Assembly: GCA_021785335.1 (NCBI GenBank)
Contig: JAJYFW010000181.1
Coordinates: forward strand, 1 to 5,115
Length of the DNA stretch: 5,115 nt
Reading direction: 5' to 3'
Origin: Pseudomonadota bacterium
GTDB taxonomy: Bacteria; Pseudomonadota; Alphaproteobacteria; Acetobacterales; Acetobacteraceae
Part shown: one piece after another, positions 1 through 5,115 of the stretch
Position numbering within the stretch: the first letter of the stretch is position 1
Layout: every line of letters begins with the position of its first letter
Position numbers and translations under genes: made by a program
The notes under the pieces: generated by a model
The model's database searches: none
Told to the model about the DNA's origin: nothing
What the model saw: only the letters and a program-made list of their open reading frames with translations

Positions 1-775
1 CGCGGCGGTCGGAGGCGAAGTCGATCAGCGTCGTGTCCGTCTCGTGGCCGACGGCGGAGATCAGCGGGATGGAGCACGCGGCGGCGGCGCGCACGACATC
101 CTCGTCGTTGAACGCCATCAAATCCTCGAGGCTGCCGCCACCGCGCGCGACGATCAGCACGTCCGGGCGGGGGATCGGCCCGTCGTGCGGCAAGGCGTCG
201 AAGCCGCGGATGGCCGCCGCGATCTTCTCCGCCGCGCCCTCGCCCTGCACCGGCACCGGCCAGAGCAGGATGTGGCGGGGAAAGCGCCGCGCGATGGTGG
301 TGCGGATGTCCTGGATCACCGCCCCCTGCTCGGAGGAGACGACGCCGACGACATCCGGCAGCAGCGGCAGCGCGCGCTTGCGCTCGCTGTCGAACAGCCC
401 TTCGCCGGCCAGCTTCGCCCGCAGCGCCTCGATGCGCGCAAGCAGCGCGCCGGCGCCGGCATAGTCCAGCCGCTCGACGATGATCTGGTAGGTGGAGCGG
501 TCGCCGTAGGCGGTGATGCGCCCGGTGGCGATCACCTCCATTCCGTCCTCGGGCTTCAGCCCGGCACGCGCGGCCTGGCCCTTCCACAGGATCGCCGCGA
601 GCTTGCCGCCCTCGTCCTTGAGCGAAAAATACGTGTGGCCGGAGGCATAGCGCCGCACCTCCGTCACCTCGCCGCGCACGCGCACGCGGCCGAACGCGCC
701 CTCCAGCGTCGCCTTGATGGCGCCGGAGATTTCGCTGACCGAGAACTCGGGAACGTTCGGGCCGGGGTCGTCCAT
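1..775 (-). CDS. xseA: Exodeoxyribonuclease VII large subunit (partial, C-terminus off the left edge)
   Basis: This is the large, catalytic subunit of exonuclease VII. With several XseB small subunits it degrades single-stranded DNA from both ends to oligonucleotides in the cytoplasm, in mismatch repair and damage processing. The ATG at 775-773 is preceded in frame by a TAG, so the start is well bounded, although no good Shine-Dalgarno is visible. Residues about 8-105 match the N-terminal OB-fold ([20 protein letters not shown] at 31-50, [12 protein letters not shown] at 59-70). The catalytic domain follows, with D156 in IQDI, R211 in RGGGSLEDL (211-219), FNDE at 222-225 and GHETD at 243-247 (H244, D247). 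These line up with residues I recall as essential in E. coli XseA (D155, R205, H238, D241). The usual TSPTG segment before IQDI reads SSEQG here (147-151). About 258 of an expected 450 or so residues are present, without a frameshift. It diverges from purD. Confidence 0.96.
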   Translation of the reverse strand, partial: MDDPGPNVPEFSVSEISGAIKATLEGAFGRVRVRGEVTEVRRYASGHTYFSLKDEGGKLAAILWKGQAARAGLKPEDGMEVIATGRITAYGDRSTYQIIVERLDYAGAGALLARIEALRAKLAGEGLFDSERKRALPLLPDVVGVVSSEQGAVIQDIRTTIARRFPRHILLWPVPVQGEGAAEKIAAAIRGFDALPHDGPIPRPDVLIVARGGGSLEDLMAFNDEDVVRAAAACSIPLISAVGHETDTTLIDFASDRR

Positions 776-823
776 GGCACCAGTCTATGCTAGGCGCCGG
801 TGCTGCTGAAAGGAGCGCCACGG
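776..823. promoter_or_regulatory. Divergent xseA/purD intergenic region
   Basis: This 48-bp gap lies between two start codons that face away from each other, so it and the adjacent coding ends must hold the promoters for both genes. No convincing -35/-10 pair stands out. TATGCT at 786-791 resembles a -10 for purD, and TAGACT on the minus strand (788-783) resembles one for xseA, but neither has a good -35 at proper spacing. The only strong signal is the purD ribosome binding site. No operator-like inverted repeat or riboswitch-sized space is present. Confidence 0.4.
809..815 (+). promoter_or_regulatory. Shine-Dalgarno site of purD
   Basis: AAAGGAG ends 8 bases before the ATG at 824, which is near-ideal spacing. 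It decides the start of purD: an in-frame GTG at 800 would add eight residues, but it lies upstream of this site and outside the conserved PurD N-terminus. Confidence 0.85.
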
Positions 824-2104
824 ATGCGGGTGTTGGTGGTTGGCGGCGGCGCGCGTGAGCACGCGCTGTGCTGGAAGCTGGCGGCGAGCCCGCTGCTGAC
901 GGCGCTCTACTGCGTGCCGGGCAACCCCGGCATCGCCGCGGTCGCGACCTGCGTGCCCGGGAGCGTGGACGACATTCCCGGGCTCGTCGCGCTCGCGCAG
1001 CGCGAGGCGATCGACCTCGTCGTGCCGGGACCGGAAGGGCCGCTCGTCGCCGGGATCGTGGACGCGATGGAGACGGCGGGCGTTCGCTGCTTCGGGCCGA
1101 GCGCCGCGGCGGCCAGGCTCGAGGGCAGCAAGGCCTTCACCAAGCAGGTATGCGACGCGGCCGGCATTCCCACCGCCGCCTGGCGTCGCTTCAGCGACGC
1201 CGCCGCCGCGCGCGCGTATCTCGCGACGCTGCCGGCGCCGCCGGTGGTGAAGGCGGACGGGCTCGCCGCCGGCAAGGGCGTGGTGGTCGCGGCGACGCAC
1301 GCGGAAGCCGAGGCCGCGATCGGCGATTTCATGGAGGCGGGAAGGCTCGGCGCCGCCGGGCGCGAGCTGGTGCTGGAGGAGCGGCTGGTCGGCGAGGAGG
1401 CGAGCCTGTTCGCGCTGTGCGACGGCGAGCACGCGATCGCCTTCGGCGCGGCGCAGGACCACAAGGCGGTGGGCGAGGGCGATACCGGCCCCAACACCGG
1501 CGGCATGGGCGCCTATGGTCCGCCGCCGGCGCTGACACCGGCGCTGGAGCAGGCGGCGACGGAGCGCATCGTGCGCCCGGCGCTCGCCGAGATGGCGCGG
1601 CGCGGCGCGCCGTTCCGCGGCATCCTGTTCGCGGGGCTCATGCTGACCGCGGAAGGACCGAAGCTTATCGAGTTCAACGTCCGTTTCGGCGACCCGGAAT
1701 GCGAGGTGCTGATGCTGCGCCTGCGCTCCGACCTGCTGGCGGCGCTGCTCGCGGCGATGGACGGCGAGCTCGCGCATTACGATGTGCGCTGGTCTTCCGA
1801 GGCGGCGATGACGGTGGTGATGGCCGCGCGCGGCTATCCCGGCAAGCCGGCCACGGGCGGCGCGATCACGGGGCTGGAGGCTGCCGGCGCGGTGCCGGGC
1901 GTGCAGGTCTTCCATGCCGGCACGGCGACGAAGGATGGCGCGGTGGTCGCATCCGGCGGGCGGGTGCTCGCGGTCTCCGCGACCGGGGCGACGCTCGCGG
2001 AGGCGGCGCGCGCGGCCTATGCCGCGGTCGACAAGGTGGTCTGGGCGGACGGGTTCTGCCGCCGCGATATCGGCTGGCGGGCGCTCGGGCGAGCCCCTAC
2101 ATAG
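824..2104 (+). CDS. purD: Phosphoribosylamine-glycine ligase (GAR synthetase)
   Basis: This cytoplasmic ATP-grasp enzyme joins glycine to 5-phosphoribosylamine with ATP hydrolysis, giving glycinamide ribonucleotide in de novo purine synthesis. The 426-aa length is normal for a monofunctional PurD. From the ATG at 824 the protein opens [15 protein letters not shown], the family's canonical start. Landmarks are PGNPGIA (32-38), [12 protein letters not shown] (66-77), FGPS and LEGSKAFTK (90-107), [10 protein letters not shown] (143-152, ATP-grasp), [20 protein letters not shown] (211-230, the PurD signature), and [11 protein letters not shown] (282-292), whose E283 and N285 are the expected metal-binding positions. 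The C-terminal domain carries FHAGT, GGRVLAV and RRDIGWRAL. It diverges from xseA, and its TAG is followed after 5 bp by the uvrB ATG, suggesting one transcript. No key residue is missing and there is no sign of horizontal transfer. Confidence 0.98.
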   Translation: MRVLVVGGGAREHALCWKLAASPLLTALYCVPGNPGIAAVATCVPGSVDDIPGLVALAQREAIDLVVPGPEGPLVAGIVDAMETAGVRCFGPSAAAARLEGSKAFTKQVCDAAGIPTAAWRRFSDAAAARAYLATLPAPPVVKADGLAAGKGVVVAATHAEAEAAIGDFMEAGRLGAAGRELVLEERLVGEEASLFALCDGEHAIAFGAAQDHKAVGEGDTGPNTGGMGAYGPPPALTPALEQAATERIVRPALAEMARRGAPFRGILFAGLMLTAEGPKLIEFNVRFGDPECEVLMLRLRSDLLAALLAAMDGELAHYDVRWSSEAAMTVVMAARGYPGKPATGGAITGLEAAGAVPGVQVFHAGTATKDGAVVASGGRVLAVSATGATLAEAARAAYAAVDKVVWADGFCRRDIGWRALGRAPT

Positions 2105-2109
2105 GGGCG

Positions 2110-4284
2110 ATGTCGCAGGTCCTCACCCGGCCCTCGCCCGTCCTGTTCACGCCGCAGAAGCAGCCGGTGCGCTCCGGCGGCAAGAAGCTGCGCGTGGTCT
2201 CCCCCTACGAGCCCAACGGCGACCAGCCGCAGGCGATCAGGACGCTCGTGGAGGGCCTGCGCGCCGAGGAGCGCGATCAGGTTCTGCTCGGCGTCACCGG
2301 CTCCGGCAAGACCTTCACCATGGCCAAGGTGATCGAGGCGGTGCAGCGCCCGGCGCTGATCCTGGCGCCCAACAAGACGCTGGCGGCACAGCTCTATGGC
2401 GAGATGAAGGGGTTCTTCCCCGACAACGCGGTGGAATATTTCGTCAGCTACTACGACTACTACCAGCCGGAGGCCTACGTCCCGCGCACCGACACCTATA
2501 TCGAGAAGGATGCGCAGATCAACGAGCAGATCGACCGCATGCGCCACGCGGCGACGCAGGCGTTGCTGGAACGCAACGATGTCGTGATCGTCGCCTCGGT
2601 CTCCTGCATCTACGGCATCGGCTCTGTCGAGACCTACGCCAAGATGGTGGTCAAGCTCGAGGCCGGCGGGCGGATCGAGCGCGATTCGCTGGCGCGCGCG
2701 CTGGTCGACCTGCAGTACCGCCGCAACGACGCCGCCTTTCAGCGCGGCACGTTCCGCCTGCGCGGCGACAGCGTCGACATCTTTCCCGCGCATTACGAGG
2801 ACCGTGCCTGGCGCGTGTCGCTGTTCGGCGACGAGATCGAGGGCATCGCGGAGTTCGACCCGCTGACCGGCGAGGTCGCGGGTTCGCTCGGCGAGGTCAC
2901 CATCTACGCCAACAGCCACTACGTGACCCCGCGCCCGACGCTGCTGCAGGCGATCACCGGCATCAAGGAGGAGCTCCGGGAGCGCCTCGCCGAATTCAAC
3001 GCGCAGGGCAAGCTGCTGGAGGCGGAGCGGCTCGGCCAGCGCACGCAGTTCGACATCGAAATGATGGAGACCACGGGCTCCTGCAAGTCGATCGAGAACT
3101 ATTCGCGCTACCTCTCCGGGCGCAACGCCGGCGAGCCGCCGCCGACGCTGTTCGAATACCTGCCGGAGAACGCGCTGCTGATCGTGGACGAGAGCCACGT
3201 GACGGTACCGCAGGTGGGCGGCATGGAGCGCGGCGACCACGCGCGCAAATCCGTGCTCGCGGAATACGGCTTTCGCCTGCCCTCCTGCATCGACAACCGG
3301 CCGCTCAAATTCGAGGAATGGGAACGGTTCCGCCCGCAGACCATCTTTGTCTCGGCCACGCCCGGGCCGTGGGAGATGGAACGCACCGGCGGCGCCTTCG
3401 CCGAGCAGGTGATCCGCCCGACCGGCCTGATCGACCCGGTGACGGAGGTGCGCCCGGTGGAGCGGCAGGTGGACGACCTGCTGGGCGAATGCCGCACGGT
3501 GGTCGCGCGCGGCGGGCGCGTGCTGGTCACCACGCTGACCAAGCGGATGGCCGAGGATCTCACGGAATATCTCACCGAGCAGGGGGTCAAGGTCCGCTAC
3601 CTCCATTCCGATGTCGACACGCTGGAGCGGATCGAGATCATCCGCGACCTGCGGCTCGGCGTGTTCGACGTGCTGGTCGGCATCAATCTGCTGCGCGAGG
3701 GGCTCGACATCCCGGAGTGCTCGCTGGTCGCGATCCTGGACGCGGACAAGGAAGGCTTCCTGCGCTCGCAGACCTCGCTGATCCAGACCATCGGCCGCGC
3801 CGCGCGCAACGTCGAGGGTCGCGTCATCCTCTACGCCGACACGATGACCAACTCGCTGCGCGTCGCGATCGAGGAGACGGAACGGCGCCGCAACAAGCAG
3901 CGCGCCTGGAACGAGGCGCACAACATCACGCCGCAATCCGTCCGCAAGCAGATCGACAAGGTGCTCGAGAGCGTGTTCGAGCAGGACTATGTGACGGTGG
4001 CGCCGGTCGCGGACTCCAAGGTCTCCTCCATGGTCGGCAAGGACCTCAAGGCCTCGATCGCCGAACTCGAGAAGCGCATGCGTGACGCGGCCGCGAACCT
4101 GGAGTTCGAGGAAGCGGCGCGGATGCGCGACGAGATCCGCCGGCTGGAGGCGCTGGAACTCGGGCTCGAGCCGCCGCCGCTGCCCTCGGCAAGCATCCGC
4201 CGCGGCGACCGCGCGCCACAGCCCCTGGGCCCCGGCGGAGGCGGCTACGACCCGAAGAAGCGCGGCAGGCGCGGCCGCAGGTAA
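2110..4284 (+). CDS. uvrB: Excinuclease ABC subunit B
   Basis: UvrB is the damage-verifying helicase-like subunit of nucleotide excision repair. It is loaded by UvrA, inserts a beta-hairpin between the strands at a lesion and recruits UvrC for incision. Visible motifs are [11 protein letters not shown] (33-43), Walker A GVTGSGKT (61-68), hairpin [12 protein letters not shown] (114-125), the UvrA-binding domain 2 region (about 180-275), Walker B LLIVDESH (356-363), VSATPG (414-419), [13 protein letters not shown] (472-484), [12 protein letters not shown] (524-535) and QTIGRAARN (559-567). A C-terminal UVR coiled-coil motif lies at about 648-683 ([17 protein letters not shown]), for UvrC contact. 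At 724 aa it exceeds E. coli UvrB (673), through a lead of about 26 residues and a basic, glycine-rich tail ending in KKRGRRGRR. The only Shine-Dalgarno-like bases, AGGGG at 2103-2107, overlap the purD stop and sit just 2 bases from the ATG, so coupling to purD translation is likely. No alphaproteobacterial LexA box (GTTC-N7-GTTC) was seen upstream. Confidence 0.98.
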   Translation: MSQVLTRPSPVLFTPQKQPVRSGGKKLRVVSPYEPNGDQPQAIRTLVEGLRAEERDQVLLGVTGSGKTFTMAKVIEAVQRPALILAPNKTLAAQLYGEMKGFFPDNAVEYFVSYYDYYQPEAYVPRTDTYIEKDAQINEQIDRMRHAATQALLERNDVVIVASVSCIYGIGSVETYAKMVVKLEAGGRIERDSLARALVDLQYRRNDAAFQRGTFRLRGDSVDIFPAHYEDRAWRVSLFGDEIEGIAEFDPLTGEVAGSLGEVTIYANSHYVTPRPTLLQAITGIKEELRERLAEFNAQGKLLEAERLGQRTQFDIEMMETTGSCKSIENYSRYLSGRNAGEPPPTLFEYLPENALLIVDESHVTVPQVGGMERGDHARKSVLAEYGFRLPSCIDNRPLKFEEWERFRPQTIFVSATPGPWEMERTGGAFAEQVIRPTGLIDPVTEVRPVERQVDDLLGECRTVVARGGRVLVTTLTKRMAEDLTEYLTEQGVKVRYLHSDVDTLERIEIIRDLRLGVFDVLVGINLLREGLDIPECSLVAILDADKEGFLRSQTSLIQTIGRAARNVEGRVILYADTMTNSLRVAIEETERRRNKQRAWNEAHNITPQSVRKQIDKVLESVFEQDYVTVAPVADSKVSSMVGKDLKASIAELEKRMRDAAANLEFEEAARMRDEIRRLEALELGLEPPPLPSASIRRGDRAPQPLGPGGGGYDPKKRGRRGRR

Positions 4285-4287
4285 GGC

Positions 4288-4920
4288 TCAGTCGAAATCC
4301 GCCGGCAGGCCCGCGTCGCGCGCGTGGGCGAACATGCGGCGGAGCTGCGCGGGCAGCACGCGGCCGAGCGAGAGGTCCGCCGGCAGCGCGTCCTCCGCGA
4401 ACCAGCCGATCTCTGACGTCTCCCGGCTGGTGCGCGCCTCGCCGCCCACGATGTCGCAGATGTAGAACAGCTTGACGCAGGAGAAGACGCCGGCGGCATG
4501 GCCCTGGCGCGTGCGGTCGAGTGCGGCCGCGAGCTTGCGCACGGTTACCTCGTAGCCGCTCTCCTCGCGCATCTCCTTGGCCACGTTCTCGGCGGCGGTG
4601 AGGTTCACGTCCGCCCAGCCGCCCGGCAGCGTCCAGTTTCCCGCGTCCGCCACCTCCCGCACCATCAGGATGCGGCCCGCCTCGTCGAACGCGGCGCCGC
4701 GCACGTCCACCTTGGGCGTGGCATAGCCCTGCTGGCCCGCGAACAGCGCCACGATGCGCCCCACGCTGGCATCCGTGTGGTGCGCCATGATCTCGGCCGC
4801 GAGGTCGCGCAGCCGCTCGAAGCGCTCCCGGTCGTAGACGTTGGGTTCGAAGGCAAGGCCGGTCTGCGCGATCGCCTGGATCTCGCGGGCCCAGGTCAGC
4901 CATGTCGGGTCGGTCGCCAT
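4288..4920 (-). CDS. NUDIX hydrolase with NUDIX_N N-terminal domain
   Basis: This is a 210-aa probable cytoplasmic pyrophosphohydrolase. The family cleaves nucleoside diphosphates linked to other groups, such as ADP-ribose, but the substrate cannot be read from the sequence. The N-terminal segment (WLTWAREIQAIAQTGLAF at 7-24, then YDRERFERLRDLAAEI at 29-44) matches the helical NUDIX_N domain found ahead of some ADP-ribose pyrophosphatase-like proteins. The Nudix domain starts at about 70 (PKVDVRGAAFD), with WTLPGGWADV at 96-105 and KEMREESGY at 115-123 as the core of the Nudix box. The usual Arg is Lys115, and the first Glu of the box (GX5E) is Leu107. The metal-binding acidic residues E116, E119 and E120 are intact. 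Later landmarks are KLFYICDIVGGEAR (150-163), ETSEIGWFAEDALP (167-180) and the terminal PADFD. The ATG at 4920 is chosen because GAGG sits 7 bases upstream and NUDIX_N homology begins there. An open frame runs on to an ATG at 5097, but that stretch is low-complexity and overlaps the divergent gene. Confidence 0.93.
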   Translation of the reverse strand: MATDPTWLTWAREIQAIAQTGLAFEPNVYDRERFERLRDLAAEIMAHHTDASVGRIVALFAGQQGYATPKVDVRGAAFDEAGRILMVREVADAGNWTLPGGWADVNLTAAENVAKEMREESGYEVTVRKLAAALDRTRQGHAAGVFSCVKLFYICDIVGGEARTSRETSEIGWFAEDALPADLSLGRVLPAQLRRMFAHARDAGLPADFD

Positions 4921-4986
4921 GCTTGGTCCTCGTTGCGTGCTGGGCTGTATTTGACCCGATCCGGCGCCGCGCGCAGAGTCCCCGGT
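4921..4986. promoter_or_regulatory. Divergent NUDIX/MFS intergenic region
   Basis: These 66 bp separate two divergent start codons and should hold promoters for both genes. The stretch around 4946-4955 is locally AT-rich against a very GC-rich background. TTGACC at 4951-4956 matches a -35 hexamer on the plus strand at five of six bases, but 17 bp further on there is only CAGAGT, a poor -10. On the minus strand, TCAAATACA (about 4955-4947) could be a -10 for the NUDIX gene. Both are weak guesses, and no operator-like palindrome is clear. Confidence 0.35.
4928..4931 (-). promoter_or_regulatory. Shine-Dalgarno site of the NUDIX gene
   Basis: On the minus strand GAGG (in AACGAGGACC) lies 7 bases before the ATG at 4920-4918. 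This well-spaced site supports the 210-aa start over the longer in-frame reading that begins at 5097. Confidence 0.75.
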
Positions 4987-5115
4987 ATGAGCCGCGACAG
5001 ACGTGTCAGCACCCTCATCGGGATCGGGCATTTCCTTTCGCATTTCTACGTGCTCTGCCTGCCGCCGCTGTTCCTCGCCTGGCAGCCGGCGTTCCACGTT
5101 TCGTTCGCGCAGCTG
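4987..5115 (+). CDS. Probable MFS transporter (partial, N-terminus only)
   Basis: Only 43 codons are in the window. The translation begins MSRDRRVSTLIGIGHFLSHF, continues with YVLCLPPLFLAW and ends at FHVSFAQL. A short basic leader followed by a hydrophobic first membrane segment (about 9-32) is typical of an inner-membrane transporter. The pattern HF-x-SHFY-x5-PPLF, then a loop ending in VSFAQL, matches from memory the first helix and loop of a group of major facilitator superfamily proteins, in which the loop reads like GVSYAELGL. The substrate is unknown. The ATG at 4987 has weak AGAG (4975-4978) at 8-base spacing. An in-frame TTG at 4951 would add 12 residues but lacks a ribosome binding site. 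The gene diverges from the NUDIX gene across 66 bp. The frame is open to the last base of the window, so this is an edge truncation rather than a broken gene. Confidence 0.75.
   Translation, partial: MSRDRRVSTLIGIGHFLSHFYVLCLPPLFLAWQPAFHVSFAQL

Noticed and set aside
743..758. GAAC and GTTC half-sites near the xseA start, resembling an alphaproteobacterial LexA box.
   Set aside because: The half-sites are in the wrong orientation or spacing (GAAC-N4-GAAC and GAAC-N8-GTTC rather than GTTC-N7-GTTC), and they lie within xseA coding sequence.
44..793. A 249-codon plus-strand open frame opposite xseA.
   Set aside because: The minus strand here encodes an unmistakable XseA N-terminus with its OB-fold and catalytic motifs, so the plus-strand reading is a shadow.
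800..823. An upstream in-frame GTG start for purD, adding eight residues.
   Set aside because: The AAAGGAG site at 809-815 lies downstream of this GTG and is ideally placed for the ATG at 824, where PurD homology begins.
785..1915. A 376-codon open frame antisense to purD.
   Set aside because: It is an Arg/His/Ala-rich antisense shadow with no domain, while purD on the other strand is complete and fully conserved.
2017..3936. A 639-codon open frame antisense to uvrB.
   Set aside because: Its Arg/Leu/Asp/Val-rich composition with no recognisable motif is typical of an antisense shadow of a GC-rich gene. The plus strand carries every UvrB motif.
4271..4278. The palindrome GCGGCCGC near the uvrB stop, considered as a terminator stem.
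   Set aside because: It is a perfect 8-bp palindrome with no loop and no following T-run, and it lies inside the Arg-rich uvrB C-terminal codons. Such palindromes are expected in GC-rich DNA.
868..4284. One plus-strand frame stays open for 1138 codons, running through purD and into uvrB.
   Set aside because: The part before 2110 is an Arg/Ala/Gly-rich off-frame reading of purD, caused by scarcity of stop codons in GC-rich DNA. UvrB homology begins only after the ATG at 2110, so this is not a fusion protein.
4921..5097. A 59-residue N-terminal extension of the NUDIX protein beginning at an ATG at 5097.
   Set aside because: The extension is low-complexity, lies opposite the start of the divergent transporter gene, and would bypass the good GAGG site before the ATG at 4920.

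Overview
This window is GC-rich chromosomal DNA from a bacterium, most likely an alphaproteobacterium. The inference rests on the strong G/C bias at third codon positions, on alphaproteobacterial-looking XseA and UvrB wording (for example [10 protein letters not shown] in UvrB), and on purD lying back to back with xseA, an arrangement I recall from alphaproteobacteria. A member of the Rhodospirillales/Acetobacteraceae is a guess, not a demonstrated assignment.

Layout. (1) Bases 1-775, minus strand: the N-terminal 258 codons of xseA, the exonuclease VII large subunit, cut by the left edge. (2) Bases 776-823: a 48-bp divergent intergenic region with a clear Shine-Dalgarno for purD. (3) Bases 824-2104, plus strand: purD, phosphoribosylamine-glycine ligase (426 aa), complete. 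(4) Bases 2110-4284, plus strand: uvrB, excinuclease ABC subunit B (724 aa), complete and only 5 bp after purD, so probably co-transcribed. (5) Bases 4288-4920, minus strand: a complete 210-aa NUDIX hydrolase with the NUDIX_N-type N-terminal domain, convergent with uvrB and separated from it by 3 bp. (6) Bases 4921-4986: a 66-bp divergent intergenic region. (7) Bases 4987-5115, plus strand: the first 43 codons of a probable MFS transporter, cut by the right edge.

The genes are mostly housekeeping: DNA repair (xseA, uvrB), purine synthesis (purD), a nucleotide-type hydrolase and a membrane transporter. Coding density is close to total and no gap exceeds 70 bp. I see no RNA gene, insertion sequence, CRISPR array, prophage remnant or long repeat, and nothing that supports an undescribed multi-gene system. 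The points that merit a second look are modest: a non-canonical Nudix box, an altered conserved segment in XseA, the tight purD-uvrB junction, and two convergent genes with no room for a terminator between them.
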